Source: Staphylococcus canis (GTDB lineage Bacteria; Bacillota; Bacilli; Staphylococcales; Staphylococcaceae). From it: a stretch of DNA of 64,000 nucleotides. The stretch covers positions 62,001 through 126,000 of the forward strand of contig NZ_JABANU010000002.1 of assembly GCF_016238445.1 (NCBI RefSeq). The letters are read 5' to 3'. The notes below the pieces were generated by a model. That model saw only the letters and a program-made list of their open reading frames with translations, did no database searches and was not told the DNA's origin. This document shows, piece after piece, positions 12,701 through 22,119 of this stretch; positions within the stretch are counted from its first letter, which is position 1, and each line of letters opens with the position of its first letter. A program made the position numbers and the translations under genes.

Positions 12701-12911
12701 CATCAGTAATATTTACAGTTATACCAAGAATTGGTTTAATATTTTGAGAAAGACATGCATCATAAAATTTTGGGACACCATACATGACGTGAAGGTCTGT
12801 AATTGCTATCGCATTATAACCTGCTGCTTTAGCTTGATGTACCGCATTTTCTACTTTCATTGTTGAATTAAGCAAATCATAAGCTGTATGAATATTTAAA
12901 TGTGCGACCAC
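9720..12911 (-). CDS. dnaE: DNA polymerase III alpha subunit DnaE
   Basis: The second replicative C-family polymerase of low-GC Gram-positives, which works alongside PolC, chiefly extending primers on the lagging strand. At 1063 residues it lacks the proofreading exonuclease that PolC carries. An N-terminal PHP domain (about 1-200) starts with AHLNIHTAYDLL. The polymerase core has GPGRGSSAGSLVSYLL and the catalytic acids in TMPDIDIDFED near residue 345, with YRPGPMEEIPTYIKRR following. Helix-hairpin-helix (IKGIGYQSV) and OB-fold segments occupy the C-terminal third. The start is a GTG preceded by GAGGGTG. Downstream of nrnA, as in Bacillus. Confidence 0.97.
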   Translation of the reverse strand: MVAHLNIHTAYDLLNSTMKVENAVHQAKAAGYNAIAITDLHVMYGVPKFYDACLSQNIKPILGITVNITDEFNQIEAILLAKDNDGLQDLFEISSFIKVNRLNTITIDKLQSFLSHHILIFKKFNDQLMHWLDNIPESVSIYLDHTSSQIKHLEQVWVQSAFYEKPEDKEALKVLSAIRDNQKVNFVEKDASPTEYLYSVQELINSGINRSLLDKTEDIANACNAKLNYHQSLLPEFKTPNGESADAYLWNLLDQALKHSGLDDDIYRQRMTYEYEIIREMGYSDYFLIVSDLIHFAKSNDIMVGPGRGSSAGSLVSYLLNITTIDPIKYDLLFERFLNPERVTMPDIDIDFEDTKREKVIQYVQEKYGDHRVAGIITFGHLSAKAVARDVGRVLGFDEITLSEASKNIPSQLGITLDEAYKHQPFHDFVHRNYRHEQWFELCRKLEGLPRNTSTHAAGIIINDQPLETVIPLTEGDAGLLTQWTMTEAERIGLLKIDFLGLRNLSIIHQIIKQIKRHQNVEIEIEKIPLNDSNVFKLLSKGDTTGIFQLESDGVRKVLQKLRPQHFEDIVAVTSLYRPGPMEEIPTYIKRRHDPKEVSYLHQDLEPILKRTYGVIIYQEQIMQIASQFAGFSYGKADILRRAMSKKNRAVLESERQHFINGASERGYSTALSQQIFDLILKFADYGFPRAHAVSYSKIAYIMAYLKVHYPTYFYANILTNVIGHEEKTIAIIDEAKSHHIQVQGPHINKSMWRYVSEIDKLYISLGAIKGIGYQSVQSIVSERINNGPFKDFFDLCERLPNRIRTRRLLEALILTGALDSFEQNRATLLQSIDKVIDTESELDQSFLETFATTKKDYSETEEMPDEMISQYEKQYLGFYVTTHPTEKLFKAKQYLGVFKLDTRLSQKPILITIDQIKIIRTKKGQQMAFVTINDGQKVIDGVLFPNVYSKMNVSLEEGTAYIVSGKFEMRNQRTQLIINEILDLETFEAQKLKYSTRIVVRVFPEEVSSMIRHQSPKNNSTIKIDFFDENTHQFKTLGYLESENEKIYEFLSAFEPHQIRIL

Positions 12912-12963
12912 TCTAACTCACCCTCTTATTAAATCAAACTTCGTCCCTCTATCTTTTAATTTC

Positions 12964-13902
12964 TTATTTTAGTTTTTCTTTTAATCTTGATGCTAAACGA
13001 TTAAATGTATCCCAATCTTTTACAGAAACGCCAGAAGCATTAGGATGTCCTCCGCCACCAAACTCTGCTGCTACATCATTAATTGTAATTGCTTTTGAAC
13101 GAATTCGACAACGAATATCATTACCTTCGTCAACTGCAAAGACCCATATTTTCAAACCTTTCAAATCTGCTATAGCATTTACGAATAATGAAGCTTCATT
13201 TGGTTTAATATGATATTGATGAAGAATATCTTGGGTAATTTTAACTTGGCAAAACCCATCCTCATGTAAATCGAAATTTTGTAACACATAACCGTGAAAC
13301 GGCATTAAGTGCGGTTCTTTTTCACCTAACTGATTTAACAGTCTTTGTGGTTCGATATCATACTGAATCAATGAACTGGCAACTTGAAATGTTCTAGTCG
13401 TAGTATTACTAAACATAAAACGTCCAGTATCCCCTACAATACCTAGATATAATGCTTTAGCAACATTTTCATCCATATCTTGAAGACCATTTAATTGTTC
13501 AATCATGTTATAAACAATCTCACTTGTTGATGAAGCATTCGTATCTACATAATTAAGATCACCATATTGATCAACAGGAGGATGATGATCAATTTTTATA
13601 AGCTTTTGTGAAGCTGGAATTGTAAGCCCATCAATTCGCGCATCGTTTGCTGTATCGCATACTATAAACAGTGCATCATCTGAGTAAGTCTGAGCATTAA
13701 TCTCATCAGACATTCCCATAAAAGAGAGTGTAGGTTCCATTTCTCCTACTGTATAAATAGATTTTTTTGGATAACGTCGTTTTAAGTAATGAAACAATCC
13801 GAATTGTGAACCCAATGCGTCTGGATCGGGTCTTACATGTCGAAAAATGACAATAGTATCATATAATTCAATTGTATTTTTTATTTCTTCAAATGTATTC
13901 AT
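12964..13902 (-). CDS. nrnA: DHH-family nanoRNase / pAp phosphatase
   Basis: Degrades very short RNA (2-5 mers) and dephosphorylates 3'-phosphoadenosine 5'-phosphate. The DHH domain shows [12 protein letters not shown] (residues 22-33), the FIVCDTAND metal-binding strand and the signature DHHPPVD near 110. The DHHA1 substrate domain ends in [11 protein letters not shown]. The 312-residue length matches B. subtilis NrnA. It lies 16 bases after the DRTGG/CBS protein gene and 52 before dnaE, the Bacillus order. The family can also hydrolyse pApA from c-di-AMP breakdown. Confidence 0.93.
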   Translation of the reverse strand: MNTFEEIKNTIELYDTIVIFRHVRPDPDALGSQFGLFHYLKRRYPKKSIYTVGEMEPTLSFMGMSDEINAQTYSDDALFIVCDTANDARIDGLTIPASQKLIKIDHHPPVDQYGDLNYVDTNASSTSEIVYNMIEQLNGLQDMDENVAKALYLGIVGDTGRFMFSNTTTRTFQVASSLIQYDIEPQRLLNQLGEKEPHLMPFHGYVLQNFDLHEDGFCQVKITQDILHQYHIKPNEASLFVNAIADLKGLKIWVFAVDEGNDIRCRIRSKAITINDVAAEFGGGGHPNASGVSVKDWDTFNRLASRLKEKLK

Positions 13903-13918
13903 ATCTCTTAAACTCCTT

Positions 13919-15214
13919 CTAATGATCTAGCAATTGACATAATATTAAAGCTTTAGCAACAGGTTGATGGGCACTTTCTAAAGTTACTTCTAACTTAGCA
14001 AAATTCCGTCCCATGTCGAGAATCTGATACAATACTTCTACTTCGTTTTCAATCTGTACGGTTTTAATATAAAAGATGTTTAAACTCTCAATCATAACTT
14101 CTACTTTTTTATATTTTCTCATTACAGATTTAATAGTTTCTTCGATAATAGCCAAAGAAACGGATTTACTTAGCATACCAAATTGATTGGTTAATTGTGG
14201 TGTGATTTCAACTAAAATTTGATTATTACGTATCTCTATATGTTTTGCTACTTGGTCGTTAATAGTTTCACCAACTTGAGGTTGTCGACCAACGACTTGC
14301 ATTGCTTTAAGCACATCTTCCCTTGATATAACACCAATAAGTTTCTTATGATTATCAGTTACAGGTAATAATTCGATGCCTTCCCATATCATAAGATGCG
14401 CACAACTAGCTACTGTTGTATTAAGTTGAACACTGATAGGTGGTTTGGACATCACAGATAACACAAGTTCACTTGATCGATGTCCTATAATATCTTTGCT
14501 TGTAATCAGTCCAACTAATTTTAAAGCCTCATCTACAACTGGAAAACGTGAATGACCAGATAAACGTGCTTCTTTTTCCACTTCAGAAATGGTCATATCA
14601 TCTTTTAAGTAAGATGTATCTTCTATTGGTATAACAATATCTTCTACAAGCAGTATCTCTTTTTTTATCATTTGGTTGTAAATTGCTCGATTAATAATAT
14701 TCGCAACCATAAATGTGTCATAGTTTGATGAGATGATTGGTAAATCATTTTCATTGGCAATTTGTTTAATCTCATCTGTGGTGTCAAAGCCCCCAGTAAT
14801 TAACACCGCACTGCCTTTTTGAAGTGCTGCTTTTTGGACATCTAAACGGTTCCCGACAATTAGTAACGTGTTTTTGGATACAAAATTCATGACAACATTC
14901 GATTCCATTGCACCAATGGCAAACTTTGTAAGTGCTTTAAATTGTCCTCCTTTTCCACCAATCAGGTGCCCATCGACAATCTTAGCAATTTCTCCAAAAG
15001 TGAGATGTTCTAATTGTTCACGGCTTTTCTTTTCAATTCTCACTGTACCAACACGGTCAATAGTAGCAACAAGCCCTTGTTGATTAGCATCTTTAATGGC
15101 ACGATATGCAGTTCCTTCAGACACATCTAAATCTTTTGCAATCTTACGAACTGATATCTTTTGACCTACAGAAAGATTTTCTATATGTTTTATGATTTGT
15201 TCATGCTTTGTCAT
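13919..15214 (-). CDS. ytoI: HTH-DRTGG-CBS-hotdog regulator (YtoI-like)
   Basis: A 431-residue multidomain protein. Residues 1-60 form a winged helix ([26 protein letters not shown]). A DRTGG domain spans about 74-185, two CBS motifs about 195-310 ([39 protein letters not shown]), and a thioesterase-like hotdog domain fills the C-terminus. CBS pairs usually bind adenine nucleotides, so this is probably a nucleotide-sensing DNA-binding regulator; the ligand and targets are not known. Same strand and close to nrnA and dnaE. Bacillus has a YtoI homologue near the same genes. Confidence 0.88.
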   Translation of the reverse strand: MTKHEQIIKHIENLSVGQKISVRKIAKDLDVSEGTAYRAIKDANQQGLVATIDRVGTVRIEKKSREQLEHLTFGEIAKIVDGHLIGGKGGQFKALTKFAIGAMESNVVMNFVSKNTLLIVGNRLDVQKAALQKGSAVLITGGFDTTDEIKQIANENDLPIISSNYDTFMVANIINRAIYNQMIKKEILLVEDIVIPIEDTSYLKDDMTISEVEKEARLSGHSRFPVVDEALKLVGLITSKDIIGHRSSELVLSVMSKPPISVQLNTTVASCAHLMIWEGIELLPVTDNHKKLIGVISREDVLKAMQVVGRQPQVGETINDQVAKHIEIRNNQILVEITPQLTNQFGMLSKSVSLAIIEETIKSVMRKYKKVEVMIESLNIFYIKTVQIENEVEVLYQILDMGRNFAKLEVTLESAHQPVAKALILCQLLDH

Positions 15215-15421
15215 TACGATACCTCTATTTCACTAATTCCTTATGTGTTGACCTATCAAATAAACAGGACAAAATCATAATAATAAATCATTCATTATTA
15301 TAACGTGTTTCTTCAATGAATGCTAAGATACAACGATGTGTGTCAAAATACTTTATAAAAATTGAAATGGATGAAATTATAGGTACTTTTCTTTACACTA
15401 TATTTAAGGAGGTAGATCAGA

Positions 15422-15835
15422 ATGCATAAAAATATATTATTAGCGGTCGATACTGATCTTAAAAATGCTAAAGCACTTGAAGAAATTGTAAGACTTTCAG
15501 GTGACACGACTACAGTAACTTTGTTAAATGTTATTGGAGAACAAGATGCCCAAGCTTCAGTCAAAATGGGAACTCACGTTGATGAATTAAAAAAGATTCG
15601 TCAAACAAATATGGGGCCTACACGTGAAAAGTTAGAGGCTCATGATATTAAATATGAAGAAATTATTGAGCGCGGTAATCCAAAACAAGTTATTGTTGAT
15701 TACGCGAATAGCGGTCGCTATGACATTGTAGTATTAAGTAACCGTAAAGCAGAAGAAGGAAAAAAATTAATTTTAGGCAGTGTGAGCCACAAAGTTGCGA
15801 AAAGAGCAAAAATTCCTGTTCTTATTGTGAAATAA
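15422..15835 (+). CDS. Universal stress protein family (short)
   Basis: A 137-residue UspA-fold protein beginning MHKNILLAVDTDLKNAKALEE, the first strand of the family. The ATG follows AAGGAGG. The second half has ERGNPKQVIVDYA and ends LGSVSHKVAKRAKIPVLIVK. The usual ATP-binding motif G-x2-G-x9-G-[ST] is incomplete: the segment SNRKAEEGKKLILGS keeps only the last GS, so ATP binding is doubtful. It is monocistronic, bounded by a divergent regulator gene and a strong terminator. Role inferred only from the family. Confidence 0.9.
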   Translation: MHKNILLAVDTDLKNAKALEEIVRLSGDTTTVTLLNVIGEQDAQASVKMGTHVDELKKIRQTNMGPTREKLEAHDIKYEEIIERGNPKQVIVDYANSGRYDIVVLSNRKAEEGKKLILGSVSHKVAKRAKIPVLIVK

Positions 15836-15876
15836 ATTTCAACTTTTTAAATGCGAAATAATCAACTACAAAATAT

Positions 15877-15950
15877 AACCACTAAAGTATGTTAAACATG
15901 TGTAAATCTTCCGCAATGTTTAAAATACATACTTTAGTGGTTGAGTTTTT
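15877..15950 (+). terminator. Bidirectional terminator after usp / ytkL
   Basis: A long stem AACCACTAAAGTATGT (15877-15892) pairs with its complement ending at 15942, with a further TAAACAT/ATGTTTA inner helix, and is followed by TTTTT at 15946-15950. It separates convergent genes. Confidence 0.85.
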
Positions 15951-15980
15951 AGTACTTAAAGGATTGATTTTATCTTTAAT

Positions 15981-16670
15981 CTATAAGCGAACTTCTTCAC
16001 CTGGTTTTAAAATTTGAACTTCACCTTCAGTGACTTTAGCTTTAAACTTCTCAGGGTCTTGTTCGATTAATGGGAATGTATCATAATGCACTGGTACTGT
16101 AATTCTAGGTTTTATTAACGAATTAATCGCATAACTCGCATCATCAATGCCCATTGTAAAATTATCACCAATTGGTATAAAACATACGTCCACTGGATGA
16201 CGTTCTGCAATTAACTTCATATCACTAAACAAGCCTGTATCTCCTGTATGATAAACAGTTGTACCTTCAATATCGATAATAACCCCCATTGGCATACCTA
16301 GATAAACAGGAATACCATTATCATCAGTAAGACTAGAACTATGAAAAGCCTGAACAAATTTTAAAGTTCCAAAATCAAACTTCCATTGTCCACCAATATT
16401 CATTGGGTGAACGTTTTCGATTCCCTTAGCAGTAGTCAAATAATCAGCAAGCTCAGCTGATCCAATCACTGTAGCACCAGTTCTTTTTGCGATTTCAACT
16501 GTGTCACCAAAATGATCTGCATGACCGTGTGTTAATACAATATAATCTACTTCTAATTCATTAACATTTAAATCTGATAGTTCATTCCCTGAAATAAATG
16601 GATCAATAATAACCTTTTTACCATTTGCCTCAAAATATACTGTTGACTGTCCGTGAAAAGATAATTTCAT
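15981..16670 (-). CDS. ytkL: Metal-dependent hydrolase, UPF0173 (YtkL)
   Basis: A 229-residue metallo-beta-lactamase-fold protein of the UPF0173 family. The metal-binding signature HGHADHFGD lies at residues 49-57, with further ligands in [17 protein letters not shown] and VPVHYDTFP. It begins [14 protein letters not shown], typical of the family, which resembles UlaG-type lactonases, but the substrate is unknown. No signal peptide, so cytoplasmic. Divergent from the M24 peptidase gene and convergent with the upstream stress protein gene. Confidence 0.92.
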   Translation of the reverse strand: MKLSFHGQSTVYFEANGKKVIIDPFISGNELSDLNVNELEVDYIVLTHGHADHFGDTVEIAKRTGATVIGSAELADYLTTAKGIENVHPMNIGGQWKFDFGTLKFVQAFHSSSLTDDNGIPVYLGMPMGVIIDIEGTTVYHTGDTGLFSDMKLIAERHPVDVCFIPIGDNFTMGIDDASYAINSLIKPRITVPVHYDTFPLIEQDPEKFKAKVTEGEVQILKPGEEVRL

Positions 16671-16736
16671 ATCTCATCCTCCTCTATTCTACTCATATTA
16701 TTATACCCGCTCTCACATATTACAACACATAGCCAT

Positions 16737-16765
16737 TTGTATTTTATAATTTTCTCGAATAAAAT
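16737..16765 (+). promoter_or_regulatory. Promoter of the M24 peptidase gene
   Basis: -35 TTGTAT (16737-16742), 17-base spacer, -10 TAAAAT (16760-16765), 35 bases before the TTG start. Confidence 0.6.
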
Positions 16766-16800
16766 ATAAGAGAAAGTAAATGTCGTTAGGAGGATTAACA

Positions 16801-17853
16801 TTGAAAACAAAACACTTGTTAGAAACACTCAAAGATTATAAAGCGAATGCTATTTGGATTACAGATCCTACAAATGTATTTTATTTTACAGGATTTCACA
16901 CAGATCCGCATGAACGTTTATTAGCATTTCTAATTACAGAATCAGGTGAAGAAATTTTAGTATGTCCTCAATTGGATGTTGAAGCGGTTAAAAACTCACC
17001 ATTTGAAGGAAAAATCATCGGTTATCTTGATACAGAATCACCTTATTCAAAATTACCTTATACTTTTAATCATTTATTAATTGAAGAAGAACATCTTACA
17101 GTCAAACGATACAATGCTTTACATGAAGCATTTAGTGTGAATCAATTTAGTTCAATAGATTTAACAATTAAAAATTTACGTAATATAAAATCTGAATCAG
17201 AATTAGAAATTCTACGTAAGGCAACAGATTTTGCGGATCAATGTATTAAAATAGGACAAGACTTTCTAAAAGAAGGCATCACAGAGAGAGAAGTTGTAAA
17301 CCATATCGAACAAACTATTAAACAGCGTGGCGTTGATGAAATGAGTTTTGATACTATGGTATTATTTGGTGATCATGCAGCTGAACCCCACGGTGTACCT
17401 GGTGATCGTAAATTAAAACAAGATGAATATGTACTCTTTGACTTAGGCGTTGTCTATGAACATTATTGCAGTGATATTACACGTACAGTTGCTTTCGGTA
17501 CTCCTGAATCAAAAGCGCAAGAAATTTATAATACTGTGTTAGAAGCAGAACAAGCAGCTATCGAACTTATCAAACCAGGTATCACTATTAAAGAACTCGA
17601 TGATAAAGCCCGCGGTATTATTGAACAAGCTGGATATGGTGAGTATTTCCCACATCGTTTAGGTCATGGTCTTGGATTAGGCTTGCATGAGTTTCCTGAC
17701 ATCTCAAATACAAATACGAATACACTTGAAGAAGGTATGGTGTTCACAATTGAACCTGGTATTTATGTTCCTGGTGTGGCAGGAGTGAGAATTGAGGATG
17801 ATATATATGTTACTGAAAACGGATGTGAGATCTTAACACACGCTCCTAAGTAA
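16801..17853 (+). CDS. M24 family Xaa-Pro dipeptidase-like protein
   Basis: A 350-residue pita-bread-fold metallopeptidase of the aminopeptidase P/prolidase group; probably cleaves Xaa-Pro dipeptides in the cytoplasm. The N-terminal creatinase-like domain covers 1-125. The M24 domain carries the five dinuclear metal ligands: Asp in FDLGVVYEH, Asp in CSDITRT, His in GHGLGLGLH, Glu in [10 protein letters not shown] and Glu in VRIEDD. I chose the TTG at 16801 because AGGAGG sits 7 bases upstream of it; the in-frame ATG at 16780 lies before that site. Exact specificity is uncertain. Confidence 0.9.
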   Translation: MKTKHLLETLKDYKANAIWITDPTNVFYFTGFHTDPHERLLAFLITESGEEILVCPQLDVEAVKNSPFEGKIIGYLDTESPYSKLPYTFNHLLIEEEHLTVKRYNALHEAFSVNQFSSIDLTIKNLRNIKSESELEILRKATDFADQCIKIGQDFLKEGITEREVVNHIEQTIKQRGVDEMSFDTMVLFGDHAAEPHGVPGDRKLKQDEYVLFDLGVVYEHYCSDITRTVAFGTPESKAQEIYNTVLEAEQAAIELIKPGITIKELDDKARGIIEQAGYGEYFPHRLGHGLGLGLHEFPDISNTNTNTLEEGMVFTIEPGIYVPGVAGVRIEDDIYVTENGCEILTHAPK

Positions 17854-17858
17854 CAAAA

Positions 17859-17889
17859 AAGGTTAAGCGAAGCGCTCGCTTAACCTTTA
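17859..17889 (+). terminator. Bidirectional terminator
   Basis: Stem AAGGTTAAGCG/CGCTTAACCTT (17859-17888) between convergent genes; an A run precedes it, giving a T run for the minus-strand ald transcript. Confidence 0.85.
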
Positions 17890-17910
17890 TCTTTGAAGTT
17901 ATGATTTCAA

Positions 17911-19026
17911 TTATTTTAGTACCTCGCTAACTGATGTATATTCACGATCAAATGCATCAGCAACAGCTTTATTTGTCACTTTACCTTCATAAACATTTAA
18001 ACCACGTGATAATGGTTCATTATCTAATAACGCTTGTTTATATCCTTTATTTGCAATTTGTAATGCATATGGCAACGTTGCGTTATTTAAACCAATTGTA
18101 GATGTTCTCGGTACTGCACCAGGCATATTTGCAACAGCATAATGTACAACGTCATGTTTAATATATGTTGGATCGTCATGTGTTGTAATCTTATCTGTAG
18201 TTTCGAAAATACCACCTTGGTCAATGGCAATATCCACAAGTACAGATCCCGGTTTCATTGCTTTAACCATTTCTTCTGTTACAAGTTTAGGTGCCTTAGC
18301 ACCAGGAATTAATACCGCACCAATAACTAAATCACTTTCTTTAACACGTTCTTCAATGTTAAGCGGGTTAGACATAATTGTATGAACGCGACCATCAAAT
18401 AAATCTTCTAATTCTTGTAAACGTTTAGGATTAACATCTAAAATCGTTACATCAGCACCTAAACCTAATGCAATTTTAGCTGCGTTTGTACCAGCTTGGC
18501 CCCCACCAATAATAGTAACTTTACCTTTTTGTACACCTGGAATACCTCCAAGTAAAATACCTAATCCACCATTAAAACGTTGTAAGAATTGTGCACCGAT
18601 TTGAGCTGACATACGTCCTGCTACTTCACTCATTGGTGTTAATAATGGTAATGAACGGTCTGGTAATTGAACTGTTTCATAAGCAATAGCTACCACTTTA
18701 TTTTCAATTAACGCTTCAGTTAATTCTGGTTCATTTGCTAAATGTAAATAAGTAAATAAGATTAACCCTTCTCTAAAGTAACCATACTCTTCTTTTAAAG
18801 GTTCTTTTACTTTAATAACCATATCAACATCCCAAACTTTCGCTTGGTCATCAATGATTTCAGCCCCAGCCTCTACGTAATCATTGTCTTCAAAGTAAGA
18901 ACCTTCTCCAGCACCTTTTTGTACATAAACATTGTGTCCAGCTTCAACAAGTGCGTGTACCCCACTTGGTGATAAACCAACACGGTTTTCGTTATTTTTA
19001 ATCTCAGTAGGAATTCCAATTTTCAT
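17911..19026 (-). CDS. ald: Alanine dehydrogenase
   Basis: Interconverts L-alanine and pyruvate plus ammonia with NAD+. The 371-residue product from ATG 19026 begins [20 protein letters not shown], the family N-terminus; a GGAGG site lies 8 bases or so upstream. An in-frame extension to 19173 has no ribosome binding site and overlaps the promoter, so it was rejected. [10 protein letters not shown] holds the active-site His near 96, and the Rossmann motif [20 protein letters not shown] starts near 174. A perfect cre site overlaps the promoter, so glucose repression through CcpA is likely. Confidence 0.96.
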   Translation of the reverse strand: MKIGIPTEIKNNENRVGLSPSGVHALVEAGHNVYVQKGAGEGSYFEDNDYVEAGAEIIDDQAKVWDVDMVIKVKEPLKEEYGYFREGLILFTYLHLANEPELTEALIENKVVAIAYETVQLPDRSLPLLTPMSEVAGRMSAQIGAQFLQRFNGGLGILLGGIPGVQKGKVTIIGGGQAGTNAAKIALGLGADVTILDVNPKRLQELEDLFDGRVHTIMSNPLNIEERVKESDLVIGAVLIPGAKAPKLVTEEMVKAMKPGSVLVDIAIDQGGIFETTDKITTHDDPTYIKHDVVHYAVANMPGAVPRTSTIGLNNATLPYALQIANKGYKQALLDNEPLSRGLNVYEGKVTNKAVADAFDREYTSVSEVLK

Positions 19027-19047
19027 ACTCCTAACACCTCCATAGAT

Positions 19048-19076
19048 ATCATAACTCATACTAAATGTAAGCGCAA
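19048..19076 (-). promoter_or_regulatory. ald promoter
   Basis: Minus strand: -35 TTGCGC (19071-19076), 17-base spacer, -10 TATGAT (19048-19053). Transcription would start about 15 bases before the ATG. The -35 is inside the cre site. Confidence 0.6.
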
Positions 19077-19081
19077 TCATT
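19064..19081. promoter_or_regulatory. cre site (CcpA operator) at ald
   Basis: AATGTAAGCGCAATCATT read on the plus strand matches WWTGNAARCGNWWWCAWW at all 18 positions. It covers the ald -35, which fits repression by CcpA. It could also influence the divergent stress gene at 19175. Confidence 0.75.
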
Positions 19082-19136
19082 CTTGGCTTTAAAGTGCTAT
19101 AATTTTTAATATATGAAGAATTAAATATATACATTG

Positions 19137-19145
19137 TGGTATAAT
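19137..19145 (+). promoter_or_regulatory. Extended -10 of the usp gene
   Basis: TGGTATAAT is an extended -10 (TGn-TATAAT) 30 bases before the ATG at 19175. No -35 was recognised, as is common with extended -10 promoters. Confidence 0.5.
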
Positions 19146-19174
19146 ATAAGTGATCATAGAAAGGGGTTTTCATT

Positions 19175-19678
19175 ATGTATATTTATCAAAATATTCTAAT
19201 CGCAGTAGACGGTTCACACGAAGCAGAATGGGCTTTTAATAAAGCAGTTGCAGTTGCTAAACGTAATAATGCTAAACTAACAATTATGAATGTCATTGAT
19301 TCAAGAACTTATACATCTTTTGAAGTATACGACTCAAAATTCACTGAAAAATCAAGACAGTTTGCTGAAAAGCTCTTAAATGGTTATAAAGAAGAAGCAC
19401 AACGTGAAGGCATAGAGAGTGTTGATACAATATTAGAATTCGGCTCACCTAAATCAATTATTCCTAAAAAAGCAAATGATGGCGAGCTTGATGTTGACCT
19501 TATTATGTGTGGGACTTCTGGATTAAATGCTGTTGAGCGTTTTATTGTAGGTTCTGTATCTGAAGCAATTGTGCGTCATGCTAACTGTGATGTTTTAGTT
19601 GTTAGAACTGAACAAATCCCTGAAACATTTGAACCGAAAGTTGCAACTAAAGAATTACTCAATGACTTTGATATTTAA
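19175..19678 (+). CDS. Universal stress protein family (ATP-binding type)
   Basis: A 167-residue UspA-fold protein, beginning [21 protein letters not shown]. It has a complete nucleotide motif, [15 protein letters not shown], fitting G-x2-G-x9-G-S, so it probably binds ATP, unlike the shorter family member at 15422. A 20-residue tail follows the domain. The ATG is preceded by AAAGGGG. Divergent from ald, with the cre site in the shared upstream region. Role in stress survival is family knowledge, not seen here. Confidence 0.92.
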   Translation: MYIYQNILIAVDGSHEAEWAFNKAVAVAKRNNAKLTIMNVIDSRTYTSFEVYDSKFTEKSRQFAEKLLNGYKEEAQREGIESVDTILEFGSPKSIIPKKANDGELDVDLIMCGTSGLNAVERFIVGSVSEAIVRHANCDVLVVRTEQIPETFEPKVATKELLNDFDI

Positions 19679-19695
19679 GTAATTTCACTAAAAGT

Positions 19696-19742
19696 ATAAA
19701 AAGGCGGCAACCATAAGTTTAATTGGTTGCCGCTATTTTTTA
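19696..19742 (+). terminator. Bidirectional terminator usp / ackA
   Basis: Stem GGCGGCAACCA with TTGGTTGCCGC (19703-19733) followed by TATTTTTTAT on the plus strand and by TTTTTATACTTTT on the minus strand. Confidence 0.9.
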
Positions 19743-19762
19743 TCTCATTTAATTATAGTGGA

Positions 19763-20959
19763 TTATAAGTTACCAAATTTGATAACATCACGTGCAATCA
19801 TTACTTCTTCATTTGTAGGAATGACAAGCACTTTAACTGGTGAATGTGGATAGTTTAATTCAGCCTCTTTACCACGTAATCCTTCATTTTTACGAGGATC
19901 CCAATAAACGCCCATGAATTCAAGTCCTTCTAATACACGTGCACGAATAACATCTGAGTTTTCTCCTACACCAGCAGTGAAGATGATAACATCTACACCG
20001 TGCATACGTGTTGCATAAGAACCCATATATTTATGAATACGAGATGCAAATACTTCAAGTGCTAACTCAGCACGTTTATTACCATTGCTTGCATCACTTT
20101 CAATATCACGTAAATCTGAAGATGTACCTGTAATTCCAAGTAATCCAGATTCTTTATTTAAAATATTTAATACTTCATCAGCAGTTTTTCCTGTTTTTTC
20201 CATAATGAATGGGATTAAAGCAGGGTCGATATTACCTGAACGTGTTCCCATCGTTACACCTGCAAGTGGTGTAAAGCCCATTGAAGTATCAACAGATTCA
20301 CCGCCATCAATCGCAGCAATTGATGCGCCATTACCGATGTGACAAGAGATCATACGTAACTCTTCGATTGGTTTATCCAAAATTTCTGCAGCACGTTGTG
20401 ACACATATTTGTGACTTGTACCGTGGAAACCATATTTACGGATACCATAATCTTTATAGTAGTCATAAGGTAAGCTATATAAATATGATGATTCAGGCAT
20501 AGTTTGGTGGAATGATGTATCAAATACCGCAACATGTGGAATATTTGGTAATAATTTTTGGAACGCGCGAATACCCATTAAGTTCGCTGGATTATGAAGT
20601 GGTGCTAAATCTGTAAGCTTTTCGATATCTGCAATAACTTCGTCCGTCACTAATGCAGATTCTGGGAAGCGCTCACCACCGTGTACAACGCGGTGACCAG
20701 TACCATCGATATCATTAATATCATCAATAATACCATGTTTTTGGAAGCTATCTAACATAATATTTACCGCTTCTTCATGGTCTTTAATGTCATCTACAAC
20801 TTTGTGTTTTTCACCATTCACTTCAATTGTAAAAATTGAATCTTTTAAACCGATACGCTCGATTAAACCTTTAGTTACTAACTTTTCTTCCGGCATTTCA
20901 ATTAATTGAAATTTTAAAGATGAACTACCAGCGTTAATCGCCAGAATTAACTTTGACAT
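19763..20959 (-). CDS. ackA: Acetate kinase
   Basis: Makes ATP and acetate from acetyl phosphate, the last step of overflow metabolism with Pta. The 398-residue chain from ATG 20959 begins [24 protein letters not shown] lies upstream of it. Other signatures are [20 protein letters not shown], the catalytic-site [10 protein letters not shown] and [14 protein letters not shown]. The in-frame start five codons earlier is less well placed. It follows ytxK by about 80 bases with no terminator between, so the pair is probably cotranscribed, as in Bacillus. Confidence 0.96.
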   Translation of the reverse strand: MSKLILAINAGSSSLKFQLIEMPEEKLVTKGLIERIGLKDSIFTIEVNGEKHKVVDDIKDHEEAVNIMLDSFQKHGIIDDINDIDGTGHRVVHGGERFPESALVTDEVIADIEKLTDLAPLHNPANLMGIRAFQKLLPNIPHVAVFDTSFHQTMPESSYLYSLPYDYYKDYGIRKYGFHGTSHKYVSQRAAEILDKPIEELRMISCHIGNGASIAAIDGGESVDTSMGFTPLAGVTMGTRSGNIDPALIPFIMEKTGKTADEVLNILNKESGLLGITGTSSDLRDIESDASNGNKRAELALEVFASRIHKYMGSYATRMHGVDVIIFTAGVGENSDVIRARVLEGLEFMGVYWDPRKNEGLRGKEAELNYPHSPVKVLVIPTNEEVMIARDVIKFGNL

Positions 20960-21039
20960 AAGGAATGCCTCCAATGTGTTTTAAATTTATTCAAATCTAT
21001 TTAACCATTAATACAGATTAATTTCAAGAGTATTACAGA

Positions 21040-21987
21040 TTAATTTTTAGGATGATTTTGTGACATCCATTCTTTTAATTCAGTGATGAAATTTTGAAAG
21101 TTTTGTGGATTTTTAAAATCTGGAATATTAGCCAATAATACTTCTACAGGCTTAGTTTCACCTTGTTTTTTTCGTTGTAATATTAATATAGATTTTTGCG
21201 CTTTTTCACTCTTAAAAAGTGTTTTCGGTAAATTTAAAAAAGCTTGCATTTCTGTTTCTGTTGCAATAAAATTTTCAAGCTGTTTTACATTGGAATCTTC
21301 AAAAATTTGACTTGGAACTACTAGAAAAACATATCCACTTGGTTTTACTGTCTCAATTGCTTGTTCAATAAACAGGTAATGTGCATAGCTATGCCCTTCT
21401 TCAAATCCTAATCGCATTTCATGACTTCTTTCATCATTGGGATAATATCCAATGGGCAGATCTCCAACTACAATGTCTGCCTCTTCAAATGGTAAAGGCA
21501 TTAAGGCATCTTGAGGGTAAACATCAAACGGAATCTCTAAAAAGTTAGCAAGATGGATACTCAGTCGAGATAATACTGGATCTACTTCAACTAAATGGTG
21601 CATTAAAGTTGTATCTTTCATAACTTCATGGATAGATGCACTTAAATGTCCAGAACCACTTCCTAAATCTACAATGTGCACAGCCTCACTATTGTTTTGA
21701 AATTGAGATATTAAAAACCCTACAATCAAACCGATTGAGTCTGGTGTAATCTGATGATTAGCTTGGACTTCTTCTCTTTGAAGTTGACTTAGATACGCAA
21801 ATTGAAATGCTTTTCTGCGATCCTGTAGTGTGCTTTGTTCGAGCAATTGACGCTGAGATGTATAAATATGTTCTAATGCTAAACCTAAATTTTCAATAAA
21901 ACTTTGTCCATTCTCTTCATTCAAAACTTTCGTTTTTTCATCTATTACTTTAAACAGTTGCTCCATTACCGTTTGGGATTCTGTCAT
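21040..21987 (-). CDS. ytxK: Class I SAM-dependent methyltransferase (YtxK)
   Basis: A 315-residue protein resembling N6-adenine DNA methyltransferases. Residues 1-90 are helical; the SAM-binding motif VDLGSGSGHLSA lies near 119-130, and the catalytic motif position reads GDLPIGYYP rather than the usual NPPY. It lacks a DNA-recognition domain, so site-specific DNA methylation is unlikely; the target is unknown. Located directly upstream of ackA, a pairing shared with Bacillus. Confidence 0.88.
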   Translation of the reverse strand: MTESQTVMEQLFKVIDEKTKVLNEENGQSFIENLGLALEHIYTSQRQLLEQSTLQDRRKAFQFAYLSQLQREEVQANHQITPDSIGLIVGFLISQFQNNSEAVHIVDLGSGSGHLSASIHEVMKDTTLMHHLVEVDPVLSRLSIHLANFLEIPFDVYPQDALMPLPFEEADIVVGDLPIGYYPNDERSHEMRLGFEEGHSYAHYLFIEQAIETVKPSGYVFLVVPSQIFEDSNVKQLENFIATETEMQAFLNLPKTLFKSEKAQKSILILQRKKQGETKPVEVLLANIPDFKNPQNFQNFITELKEWMSQNHPKN

Positions 21988-22010
21988 AATTCCCGTCCTC
22001 TCTACAAAAA

Positions 22011-22082
22011 TTGAGAGCGAAACTTAAGGTGACGCATTGCAACACAGTCCAATGCGTTTTACTCCACTTTAAAGTTTCGCCC
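22011..22082 (-). terminator. Terminator of tpx
   Basis: A large hairpin: GCGAAACTT (22017-22025) pairs with AAGTTTCGC (22072-22080), and an inner CGCATTG helix pairs with CAATGCG. On the minus strand TTTTT follows just beyond 22011. It ends the sppA-RDD-tpx group before ytxK. Confidence 0.75.
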
Positions 22083-22119
22083 TATTTTATATCATTTAGA
22101 TATCCTTAGTCTCTTAAGA

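Noticed and set aside
19027-19173. N-terminal extension of ald
   Set aside because: Runs across the ald promoter and cre site and has no ribosome binding site; the family N-terminus starts at 19026.
20990-21040. Direct repeat of ACAGATTAATTT between ytxK and ackA
   Set aside because: A 12-base AT-rich duplication with no third copy and no link to a promoter; most likely chance or slippage.
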